A DNA stretch of 52,905 nucleotides from Robertmurraya sp. Its GTDB lineage: Bacteria; Bacillota; Bacilli; Bacillales; Cytobacillaceae. Below, one piece after another: positions 43,290 through 51,403 of the stretch; within the stretch, counting starts at the first letter, position 1; each line of letters opens with the position of its first letter. The DNA is taken from the NCBI GenBank assembly GCA_025451895.1, contig JANWJP010000100.1:1-52905 (forward strand). The letters are read 5' to 3'. Both the position numbers and the translations under genes were made by a program. A model generated the notes under the pieces. That model was not told the origin of the DNA, did no database searches, and saw only the letters and a program-made list of their open reading frames with translations.

Positions 43290-43949
43290 TTAACTAAAGT
43301 ATTTTCTGACCTGTTCAAAAACATGTTCAGATAGAATCTCTTTCCCGTATTCTTCAACACGGTGGATCGTCGCATTGGCCTCATTTCCATATTCAAGAAG
43401 GATGCTTAAATAATCATCAATTTCCTCTTCATCAAATTTATTATCAGGAAACACCACGTAGAGATAATAGCGGTTTTCAAAGCTGTACAATTTTGTACTT
43501 AATGAATCCAGGACTGTTTCCTTGGAGAGGGCAATGATATCTTCAAAATCATTAAAAACCAATAAAAAGTCTAAATCTCCTTCATACGTATTTATGCTGC
43601 CCGCCGTGCTGAAATGATGACCGAGCAAATCCCCGATTTTATCATCTTGTGAAAACTCCCTGAATTTTCCTTCAGGAATCGGAAGTTCAAATTTTTGCCC
43701 ATCCTTTGAAATCTGCGCCTTGGTGACCAGAACCTCCAAGCCCTTATCCAGTGCCTGAACTTGGATCCATAATGGTCCGTCAATCAAAAAATCTTCTTCC
43801 TGATGGACCTCGTCCATCATCTCCCAGAAAAGCTCCTCGCTCCGCTCGCGATTATACCAGATTTCCTCCCGATCAAAGCCCCGTTCCTCTATATCAACAT
43901 AAGAAATATAAAACTTAACAGTGTGATCATTGATACGTTCGATATCCAT
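43290..43949 (-). CDS. mecA: ClpC adaptor MecA
   Basis: Adaptor that brings ComK, ComS and other proteins to ClpC-ClpP and is needed for ClpC assembly. 219 residues. N-terminal domain MDIERINDHTVKFYISYVDIEERGFDREEIWYN (target binding), acidic middle, and C-terminal domain with LLVFNDFEDIIALS and YLYVVFPDNKF (ClpC binding). GGGAG precedes the ATG. With coiA next to it, competence control and DNA uptake functions sit together. Confidence 0.95.
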   Translation of the reverse strand: MDIERINDHTVKFYISYVDIEERGFDREEIWYNRERSEELFWEMMDEVHQEEDFLIDGPLWIQVQALDKGLEVLVTKAQISKDGQKFELPIPEGKFREFSQDDKIGDLLGHHFSTAGSINTYEGDLDFLLVFNDFEDIIALSKETVLDSLSTKLYSFENRYYLYVVFPDNKFDEEEIDDYLSILLEYGNEANATIHRVEEYGKEILSEHVFEQVRKYFS

Positions 43950-44458
43950 GATTCAACTCTCCCTTCAGGCATAATTGGAAGGGACTAAATACCCCCATGT
44001 TCAGAACATTATGAACTTTCCTGAATATTATGTTTTTGCCTTAAAAATATTTAGTAAATTATATTGTTACCTTGTACTTATATTTTATGATAAAAATGGT
44101 ATAAAGGGAAACAAAAATTGATGTTTATCAAAAAACCATTATTTGCCTATTAAAGGATTTACTGACGGTGTTTTTTGACAAAGGCAACGAATCATTTATT
44201 TTCCCGCAATAACGGGAATTTGATGTTTTTTATACTTATTATGACTAGAGTACTATATTTTCTCGATATATACAATGATTTTGCAATAAGAAATGCCAAA
44301 TGAAAATTTTGGGCGATTTCCGGAAGCTGAACACAATATCCAGGAAGATGTTGCCGCCACAGACTCCGAGTGTGTTGCAAAAATTTCACCCAGCTCCGTC
44401 TTCAATCCTATATTAGGAACAATTTAACATTTGTATTCATCCGTATATCTGTATAAAA
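43950..44458. other. Intergenic between mecA and spx
   Basis: No gene seen. It should hold the mecA promoter. B. subtilis has yjbE here; nothing similar is visible. A frame at 44192-44389 (minus) has no ribosome site. Confidence 0.45.
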
Positions 44459-44495
44459 ATAAAAAGACCCTTGAATGAAAAATCAAAGGGTCTTT
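44459..44495 (-). terminator. Terminator after spx
   Basis: AAAGACCC / GGGTCTTT stem with TTGA extension and T-run, 4 bases past the stop. Confidence 0.92.
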
Positions 44496-44499
44496 CACG

Positions 44500-44895
44500 T
44501 TAGTTTACCATACGCTGGGCTTCAAGAAGATGAAATGTACGGATCTTTCTTGGAAGGAAACGTCTAATCTCATCTTCGTTGTATCCGACCTGGAGCCGTT
44601 TTTCATCAATGATGATCGGGCGGCGAAGCAACCCGGGGTTATTTCTGATTAATTCAAATAAATCTTGAAGCGGTAATGATTCAAGATTTATATTCAATTT
44701 TTGGAACGTTTTTGATCTGGTTGAAATGATTTCGTCTGTCCCATCCTCTGTCATCCGAAGAATTTCCTTAATTTCTTCAATTGTAAGAGGTTCGGAAAAA
44801 ATGTTCCTTTCTTTATACGGAATACCATGCTCCTCAAGCCACGCTTTTGCTTTTCGACAAGACGTACAACTTGGTGAAGTGTATAGTGTTACCAT
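44500..44895 (-). CDS. spx: Redox-sensing regulator Spx
   Basis: ArsC-like protein that binds the RNA polymerase alpha subunit and switches genes for thiol stress. 131 residues. The redox switch is Cys10-x2-Cys13 (SPSCTSCRK), and [21 protein letters not shown] carries the RPI element used for polymerase binding. The ATG ending at 44895 follows GGAG by 10 bases; the ORF start 9 bases earlier is not used. It is degraded through SpxH and ClpXP, encoded 6 kb away here. Confidence 0.96.
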   Translation of the reverse strand: MVTLYTSPSCTSCRKAKAWLEEHGIPYKERNIFSEPLTIEEIKEILRMTEDGTDEIISTRSKTFQKLNINLESLPLQDLFELIRNNPGLLRRPIIIDEKRLQVGYNEDEIRRFLPRKIRTFHLLEAQRMVN

Positions 44896-45510
44896 ATGTA
44901 TCACACTCCTTTATATAAATTTCGCGTCCCCGGCGAAAATCATTTGTAAATTCTCTTAGAAAAATAAATGTACTTTAAAATTAATTTAATTAAGTAATTT
45001 ATATTAATTATTATACACGACATTGAGCTAAAAAGGTATACTTTTTTCAAAAAAAAATATTTTTTATTTATCTGCCGGGAGCAGCGGCATTTTTCACATG
45101 AAAATGAGCTTTTTCATTATATTTAGACGTTTAAACTAAGAAAAAGTTTCGATTTCTGCAAAATTCCCTGTTTTTTTACCAGAATTGACACCAGCGGCAC
45201 AAGCTGTTTTCCGCTATTTTTTGACATTTATTTTCTCAATTACATAAGAAGAGCTTGTAAATTATTTCTCAATTAAAACATGAAAATGAAAATAGGGATG
45301 ATTTTCATACAACTTTAAACAGATTTTTGTCGAAAATTAGTCAAAAAAATGTAACAAAAGTTTCAAAAATAAGCATTTTGTTTTAACGCTTTCTATATTT
45401 TTCGACTTAAAAAGTTTTTCCCCTTTAATTACTGTGAAAATTCTTTTACAATAGAAGAAGGGAGAAAAAACACATTTTGTTGTGTTATAACATATGGGGG
45501 GTATATTTTT
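44896..45510. other. Long AT-rich intergenic region before a small membrane gene
   Basis: No gene seen in 615 bases, very AT-rich. It contains the spx promoter region (minus) and, on the plus strand at about 45449, a TACAAT that is a candidate -10 for the 60-residue gene. I find no riboswitch-like structure. Confidence 0.45.
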
Positions 45511-45693
45511 ATGGCGAGCTACATAATTGACATGGCCATCGTTGCTGCATTGGTCATCGGTATTACAGCTGTGAACGGTGCCATCGGAGATGTTATCGGC
45601 CGTTATCTGTTCGGCGGCAAAAAACGCGGTATTTTTAAAGACCAGACAAAAAACAGCCAAGTCGGCTGGAAAAGTGTTGGCGGTACAAAATAA
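45511..45693 (+). CDS. Small membrane protein, 60 residues
   Basis: Not recognised. One hydrophobic stretch (about residues 5-25, IDMAIVAALVIGITAVNGAIG) followed by a basic tail (GGKKRGIFKDQTKNSQ) and WKSVGGTK. GGGGGG is 9 bases before the ATG and a strong terminator follows, so it looks like a real single gene. Likely membrane-bound with the basic tail inside. Confidence 0.75.
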   Translation: MASYIIDMAIVAALVIGITAVNGAIGDVIGRYLFGGKKRGIFKDQTKNSQVGWKSVGGTK

Positions 45694-45696
45694 CCA

Positions 45697-45730
45697 AAAA
45701 AATCTGAGACAAAATTGTCTCAGATTTTTT
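45697..45730 (+). terminator. Terminator after 60-residue gene
   Basis: AAATCTGAGAC / GTCTCAGATTT stem followed by T-run. Confidence 0.93.
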
Positions 45731-45755
45731 GATTTCCTCAATCCTGCAAATATGC

Positions 45756-46964
45756 TTATTGAAGTGTATAGTTCACATTTTGTGTATAGATGTTACCTGC
45801 ATTCCACAGGAGGAATTCTTTTATCCCGTTATCATACAACGCTTTTATTTGCGCCTCTACCTGTGCTTTTCCGTATACCTGATAACTTCCAGGTCCAAGC
45901 CATGAAGCTGTGAAATCCTGAATCCATGGTCTGGATACCGGTGGATTCTCCAGTCTTGCCAAAATACGGTTTTCTTCTTTTGCATATTCCGATACAAGTC
46001 GGTACGGATCAAGATCCGGCTTAGGGATTCCGAAATAATAATCTGACCAGTGGCTCGGATAAATCATCGATGAGATAACATCGACATTTTCGCATATTTT
46101 CGAGAAGTTTTGTCCGATTCCCGGAGCTTCCGGCAGTGTAGCCGTATATCCGAAAATATCCACTGAAACTTGAACGCCGTATGGCTCAAGCTGTTCTTTT
46201 GCATAAGCAACAAAATCTGTAACGGCTTTGACCCGTTTTTGAACATTATCCATATCCAGGTCTTTATAATCACCGTATCCGTATTTTAAGATTGTATCCC
46301 TGGTTTCGAATCCTTCCGGAAATCTCACATAATCAAATTGAATTTCCTGGAAGACCAGCTTGGCTGCTTCTATGGCAATGCCCACGTTATAATCCCAAAC
46401 CTCTTTAATAAACGGGTTTACAAACGACTCTCCCCGTCTGTTCTTCCAAACCTGCGAACCCTCCAGGAAAGAAAGATCAGGGCGTTTCTTGGCTAACACG
46501 CTGTCTTTAAAAACAACAATCCGGGCAATGGGATAAATTTTCTTTTCCTCTAATGTTTTCATCATTTTTTGGGGATCTTTGATATAAGGCTTGCCGACTT
46601 CATGATAAGGCGAATCCTCATCAGGCACAAACGTAACATTTCCCCAGTCATCCTTTATATCAATAACCATGGCGTTTAAGGCGGTATTATCAATCAAATT
46701 AACAAGAGTGTTAAACTTTGCCCCGCCTGCCGAATGGCCGGTAACATAAATCCCCCTAACAGCATCAGGGTATTCAAAATGATAGCCCGAATGAAAACCG
46801 AAACGATGAATTTGCTTGGGCAATTTTTTAACCATAGAAACATGGTCACGGACAGGCTGCAGCTTATATGATTTTACTTCTGAGTTTTCTGCAAATGCCA
46901 TTTGTCCTGCGAAGAATGTTAAAACTAAAATAAATGCTACTCCTATCCGAAATACTCTTTTCAT
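45756..46964 (-). CDS. Exported putative glycoside hydrolase (DUF4015)
   Basis: TIM-barrel type protein, 402 residues. Signal peptide (MKRVFRIGVAFILVLTFFAGQMAFA) with predicted cleavage after AFA. Recognised from RGIYVTGHSAGG, NAMVIDIKDDWGNVTF, FDYVRFPEGF, SVDIFGYTA and EFLLWNAGN, the DUF4015 pattern of a hydrolase-like barrel. The enzyme substrate is unknown. The ATG follows AAGGGAG. It is convergent with the 60-residue gene, and 390 bases separate it from the opp operon. Confidence 0.9.
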   Translation of the reverse strand: MKRVFRIGVAFILVLTFFAGQMAFAENSEVKSYKLQPVRDHVSMVKKLPKQIHRFGFHSGYHFEYPDAVRGIYVTGHSAGGAKFNTLVNLIDNTALNAMVIDIKDDWGNVTFVPDEDSPYHEVGKPYIKDPQKMMKTLEEKKIYPIARIVVFKDSVLAKKRPDLSFLEGSQVWKNRRGESFVNPFIKEVWDYNVGIAIEAAKLVFQEIQFDYVRFPEGFETRDTILKYGYGDYKDLDMDNVQKRVKAVTDFVAYAKEQLEPYGVQVSVDIFGYTATLPEAPGIGQNFSKICENVDVISSMIYPSHWSDYYFGIPKPDLDPYRLVSEYAKEENRILARLENPPVSRPWIQDFTASWLGPGSYQVYGKAQVEAQIKALYDNGIKEFLLWNAGNIYTQNVNYTLQ

Positions 46965-47328
46965 TCACACAATCTCCCTTTTTCCATTTTTCCCTCTGTC
47001 TATCATACTATTTCTCTCCGCCTATTTTAAGCTTTAAAAGAAGTAAATCTGTGAAATTTTTTTTACGAAAGGATTATGAGCAACAATATATAAAAAATTT
47101 CTGGACAGCCGTACGAAACAATCATATGGCCTTTTTCAATTTTATACAAGAAATTTGTTTCAATTTCTCTGAACAGCAGAGCTTCACCAGGAGCTTTTCT
47201 TCCTGAAATTGCAAATTAATTAGGCTTCTCATAGAAAAATTTGCTATCCTAATCATATTGTCCATAACGGCACAAAGAAAAATTACTGCAGTTTTTGGAA
47301 AATTGCAGACCTTTCGTTGATACAGAAA
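46965..47328. other. Intergenic between DUF4015 gene and opp operon
   Basis: No gene seen. A frame at 46934-47206 has no ribosome site. It should contain the promoter of the DUF4015 gene. Confidence 0.45.
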
Positions 47329-47352
47329 GGCGATCTCATTTTTGAGATCGCC
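47329..47352 (-). terminator. Terminator of the opp operon
   Basis: GGCGATCTCA / TGAGATCGCC perfect 10-bp stem with a 4-base loop, then TTTC on the minus strand. Confidence 0.8.
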
Positions 47353-47354
47353 GG

Positions 47355-48293
47355 TTATTTTTTCTCATATTCTTTCTTGTATTGTTCAAATTCTCTCTCA
47401 GAACAAAGGACCAAATGATTCGGCGCAACTTCGCGCAATTCAACCTTGTCTTCCGGTCCGTACTGATGCTGGCTCGGATCATAGATTTTACGAACCCTTG
47501 TCCGTTCATAATCAGGGTCCGGCAATGGGATAGCTGACAATAGTGACTTTGTATAAGGATGAACAGGGTTTTCATACAATTCATCACTTGACGCCATTTC
47601 GACAATTTTTCCGTAATACATCACGCCAATACGATCACTGATATATTTAACCATGGAAAGGTCGTGGGCAATAAAAAGATAGGTCAGCCCTTTTTCCCGT
47701 TGCAATTTTTTCAGCAAATTGACTATTTGAGCCTGAATGGAGACATCAAGAGCCGAAATGGGTTCGTCAGCAATGATAAACTCCGGTTTTACGGCCAATG
47801 CCCGTGCAATTCCGATTCTTTGCCTTTGTCCGCCGGAGAATTCATGGGGATAACGGTTGGCATGTTCTTTATTTAAGCCGACCGTTTCCAACAGCTCATA
47901 AACTCTTTCCATCCGCTCTTTTTTTGACTTTGCAAGCCCGTGAATATCTATTCCCTCCGCAATGATGTCAGCGACAGTCATCCGCGGATCAAGGGACGCG
48001 TACGGATCCTGGAAAATCATCTGCATTTTGCGATTAAATTTTTTCAATTCGGCTTTTGACTTTTTGCCGTGAACATTCTCACCGTTAAATAAAACCTGGC
48101 CGCCCGTGGCTTCATATAAACGAATAATCGTTCTACCGGTCGTTGATTTCCCACAACCGGATTCACCGACAAGTCCAAGCGTTTCACCTTTATAAATATC
48201 AAAGGTTACTCCATCAACCGCTTTTACCATATTTGGCTTTCCTACATTAAAATATTGTTTTAAATTTTTGATTTCAATTAATTTTTCTGCCAC
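47355..48293 (-). CDS. oppF: Oligopeptide ABC transporter ATPase OppF
   Basis: Cytoplasmic ATPase of the Opp peptide importer. 312 residues. Walker A GESGCGKST, signature FSGGQRQRI, Walker B FIIADEPIS, and the C-terminal oligopeptide-type extension. Start is GTG at 48293, 9 bases after GGAGG that lies in the oppD end. The last gene of oppABCDF. Confidence 0.96.
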   Translation of the reverse strand: MAEKLIEIKNLKQYFNVGKPNMVKAVDGVTFDIYKGETLGLVGESGCGKSTTGRTIIRLYEATGGQVLFNGENVHGKKSKAELKKFNRKMQMIFQDPYASLDPRMTVADIIAEGIDIHGLAKSKKERMERVYELLETVGLNKEHANRYPHEFSGGQRQRIGIARALAVKPEFIIADEPISALDVSIQAQIVNLLKKLQREKGLTYLFIAHDLSMVKYISDRIGVMYYGKIVEMASSDELYENPVHPYTKSLLSAIPLPDPDYERTRVRKIYDPSQHQYGPEDKVELREVAPNHLVLCSEREFEQYKKEYEKK

Positions 48294-48297
48294 CGGG

Positions 48298-49362
48298 TCA
48301 AGCCTCCTTCACTAAAATTGCCTGTTCAAAACTGGAGGGCAATTTCCGCATCCGTTTTTTTACAATTTCCGGAGGTTCAACCTTTGGAGCATTCGGATGA
48401 AGAAGCCAACTCCGGACAAAATGTGTTTCGGAAATCTGATATATCGGCGGTTCCTTTACAAAGTCAATCGCCAACGAATATTGATTTCTCGGCGCAAATG
48501 CATCCCCTTGCGGAGGATTTGTCAAATCGGGAGGTGTTCCCGGAATGGCAGCCAATTCCCCGTGATCGCTGCTTTCAAGGCTTGGCATGGAGGCAAGCAG
48601 TCCCCATGTATAAGGATGGCGCGGATCGTAAAAAATTTCATCAACTGTTCCTGTTTCAACAATTTTCCCTGCATACATAACAGCAACCCGGTCAGCCACA
48701 TTCGCTACAACCCCGAGATCATGTGTGATAAAAATAATTGATGTATTCGTCTGCTTTTGCAGTTTCTTCATCAATTCAAGAATCTGTGCCTGAATGGTCA
48801 CATCCAGGGCAGTTGTAGGTTCATCCGCAATTAATAATTTCGGATTTGCAGCCAATGCGATTGCGATCATTACCCTCTGCCTCATCCCTCCGGAAAACTC
48901 ATGGGGATACTGTTTTACCCTTGTTTCAGGCATGGGAATACCAACTTGATGCAATAATTCAACCGCTCTCTTCTTGGCATCCGCCTTTGGCATATTTTGA
49001 TGTTTGATTAAAACTTCTGCAATCTGTTTTCCCACTCTCATCGTCGGATTTAATGAAGTCATCGGATCCTGGAAAATCATGCTGATTTCTTTGCCGCGGA
49101 TATGCTCCATTTCCTTTTCGGTTTTAGTGACAATATCTTCTCCTTCAAACAGGATTTGTCCACCGATAATTTTTCCCGGAGGCATTGGAATAAGCTTCAT
49201 TAAAGATTGGGCAGTAACACTTTTCCCTGAACCGGACTCCCCGACAATGGCCAGCGTTTCTCCTTTAAATACATCAAAAGAAACTCCCCGAACGGCTTGT
49301 ACATCTCCTCCATACGTCTGGAATGAGATTTGTAAATCTTTTACTTCCAATAGTTTTTCCAT
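48298..49362 (-). CDS. oppD: Oligopeptide ABC transporter ATPase OppD
   Basis: Partner ATPase of OppF, 354 residues. Walker A GESGSGKS, signature FSGGMRQRV, Walker B LLIADEPTT, then the C-terminal oligo/dipeptide domain with GLLASMPSLES and AAIPGTPPDL. The C-terminal part has one cysteine-poor version of the usual Fe-S-like region. GGAG is about 8 bases before the ATG. Four bases separate it from oppF. Confidence 0.96.
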   Translation of the reverse strand: MEKLLEVKDLQISFQTYGGDVQAVRGVSFDVFKGETLAIVGESGSGKSVTAQSLMKLIPMPPGKIIGGQILFEGEDIVTKTEKEMEHIRGKEISMIFQDPMTSLNPTMRVGKQIAEVLIKHQNMPKADAKKRAVELLHQVGIPMPETRVKQYPHEFSGGMRQRVMIAIALAANPKLLIADEPTTALDVTIQAQILELMKKLQKQTNTSIIFITHDLGVVANVADRVAVMYAGKIVETGTVDEIFYDPRHPYTWGLLASMPSLESSDHGELAAIPGTPPDLTNPPQGDAFAPRNQYSLAIDFVKEPPIYQISETHFVRSWLLHPNAPKVEPPEIVKKRMRKLPSSFEQAILVKEA

Positions 49363-49372
49363 TTTCTCACTC

Positions 49373-50296
49373 CTATTTACGCAAACGTGGATCTAAAGCA
49401 TCCCGTAGTCCATCGCCAATTACGTTGAAAGCAAATATCGTTAAACAGATAAATGTTGCCGGAAACAATAATCGCCACGGATAAAACCGCAAAGCCGGCA
49501 ATCCGTCCGATGCCATCGTTCCCCAACTGGCAAGTGGCGGATTTAATCCCAGACCCAAAAAACTTAAGAACGCTTCAGTAAAAATCGCAGTGGGAATCGT
49601 TAACGTCATTGTTACCAATATCGGTCCCATGGCATTGGGAATCAAATGTCTTGCCATGATCCTGGGTGTCGTGGCTCCGAGTGTCCGGGAAGCTAAAACA
49701 TATTCCTGGTTTTTTAGGAGCAGGATTTGTCCGCGTACAATTCTGGCCATATTCACCCAGCCCGTGATCGTCATTGCCAAAATCATCGTTCCGACGCTCT
49801 GGCCGAGCACCACCATTAACAAAATAACAACCAGTAAGTAAGGAATCCCGTATAATACATCGGCCGTTCGCATCATAACTTCATCCAGCCTGCCCCCTTT
49901 ATAACCGGCAATTCCTCCCCATAGAACACCGATCGTTAAATCTATCAGGGCAGCGGCAAGACCGATAAAAATCGAAATTCTCGCTCCTTCCCAGGTCCGC
50001 GTAAATACATCACGGCCGAGTTCATCGGTTCCAAACCAATGTTCAGCTGAAGGAGGAAGGTTTTTACTTGTCAAATCATTCGTCCGGTAATCATAACCGG
50101 ACATATACGGTCCAAAAATAGCCATAAAGATTAAAAGGGCAAGTAATAATACGCCAAGCATGGCCAACTTATTTTTTCTAAAACGGTACATTGCATCTTT
50201 CCAAAAGGAAAGACTGGGCTTGGATATTTTTTCAGTTTCTTCGATCTTTACGCCTACCAGTTCAAAATCTTCTTTCCTTAATTGATCCGTGTCCAT
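49373..50296 (-). CDS. oppC: Oligopeptide ABC transporter permease OppC
   Basis: Membrane permease with six spans, 307 residues. The EAA loop VLASRTLGATTPRIMARHLIPN is intact, and the N-terminus has the usual soluble tail before MYRFRKNKLAMLGV. GGAGAG is 6 bases before the ATG. Forms a heterodimer with OppB. Confidence 0.95.
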   Translation of the reverse strand: MDTDQLRKEDFELVGVKIEETEKISKPSLSFWKDAMYRFRKNKLAMLGVLLLALLIFMAIFGPYMSGYDYRTNDLTSKNLPPSAEHWFGTDELGRDVFTRTWEGARISIFIGLAAALIDLTIGVLWGGIAGYKGGRLDEVMMRTADVLYGIPYLLVVILLMVVLGQSVGTMILAMTITGWVNMARIVRGQILLLKNQEYVLASRTLGATTPRIMARHLIPNAMGPILVTMTLTIPTAIFTEAFLSFLGLGLNPPLASWGTMASDGLPALRFYPWRLLFPATFICLTIFAFNVIGDGLRDALDPRLRK

Positions 50297-50299
50297 TTA

Positions 50300-51235
50300 C
50301 TACTCTCCTTTCTTCTCGCCGGCTAATTTAATACGGGGATCTATAAGTCCGTACGCAATATCAACCAGGAACACACAAACAAGCAAGATAATGCTGTAGA
50401 AAGCTGTGATTCCCATAATGACGGTATAGTCACGATTTTGAATACTTGTGACAAAATGAGAACCTAATCCCGGAATTCCAAAAATTTGTTCAATCACAAC
50501 ACTCCCGGTAATAACGCTGGCCGAAAGAGGCCCCAGATAGGAAACAACCGGAAGCATAGCATTTCTTATCGCATGTTTAACTGTAACAGCACTTCTGCTC
50601 AACCCTTTGGATTTTGCTGTTTTAATATAATCGTTGGACATTACTTCAAGCATGGACGAACGGGTGAGCCGTGCAATATACGCCATCGGTGAAGCCGCCA
50701 GGGCCAACGCCGGCAGAACTGTATGCATCGGTGATTCCCACAAAGCAACGGGAAATATTTTTAACTGCATCGCAAAAATATATTGGAGCAAGGTTGCCAT
50801 AATAAATGAGGGCACTGAAATACCCAGCACGGCAATGACCATCGAACCGTAGTCCGGCCATTTATTATGAAACAACGCCGCGGTGACTCCGAGCAGTACT
50901 CCAAAGCTCACAGCAATTAAAAGAGCTTCTATACCAAGGGTTAAAGAAACCGGAAATCCGGAATTAATTAAATCATTCACTGTTTGACTTTTATATTTAA
51001 AAGAAGGACCAAAGTCCCAACTGGCAATTCCCACTAAATAATCCCAATACTGTGCATACCAGGGCTGATCCAATCCATAAAAAGCATTTAAATTAGCTTC
51101 AATTTCCGGAGGCAGCTTTTTTTCTGAGGTAAAAGGATTTCCGGGTGCCATTCGCATAAGGAAAAACGTTGCCGTTATAATCACCCAAAGTGATAAAAGC
51201 ATAAACAGCAAACGTCTGCCAATGTATTTTAGCAA
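50300..51235 (-). CDS. oppB: Oligopeptide ABC transporter permease OppB
   Basis: Membrane permease, 311 residues, with six spans and EAA loop [24 protein letters not shown]. The start TTG at 51233-51235 ([11 protein letters not shown]) has GGAGG about 9 bases upstream; the frame to 51271 is rejected. Follows oppA after a hairpin-containing gap of 168 bases, then oppC in 3 bases. Confidence 0.95.
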   Translation of the reverse strand: MLKYIGRRLLFMLLSLWVIITATFFLMRMAPGNPFTSEKKLPPEIEANLNAFYGLDQPWYAQYWDYLVGIASWDFGPSFKYKSQTVNDLINSGFPVSLTLGIEALLIAVSFGVLLGVTAALFHNKWPDYGSMVIAVLGISVPSFIMATLLQYIFAMQLKIFPVALWESPMHTVLPALALAASPMAYIARLTRSSMLEVMSNDYIKTAKSKGLSRSAVTVKHAIRNAMLPVVSYLGPLSASVITGSVVIEQIFGIPGLGSHFVTSIQNRDYTVIMGITAFYSIILLVCVFLVDIAYGLIDPRIKLAGEKKGE

Positions 51236-51356
51236 CGCCAAACACCTCCATCTATGTGAACATAAAAACATGAAAAATAAATACAGACGTTTTAACTATG
51301 AAAAAGAATATGTCCCTATGTTCAAGTCAAAGGGACAATCAACCTTTTCAGAAAAC

Positions 51357-51389
51357 GAAGGTATACAGGCCGCAGCCTATATACCTTTC
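51357..51389 (-). promoter_or_regulatory. Hairpin between oppA and oppB
   Basis: 13-bp stem (AAGGTATATAGGC / GCCTGTATACCTT, one wobble) with a 4-base loop and no good T-run. A second hairpin (TGTCCC/GGGACA, 51311-51336) follows. It probably trims or protects the 3' end of oppA mRNA so that the binding protein is made in excess. Confidence 0.6.
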
Positions 51390-51403
51390 GTTAAAAAGAT
51401 ATT

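Noticed and set aside
44896-45510. Riboswitch or T-box leader
   Set aside because: Long AT-rich gap but no conserved leader motif and the downstream gene is not a known target.
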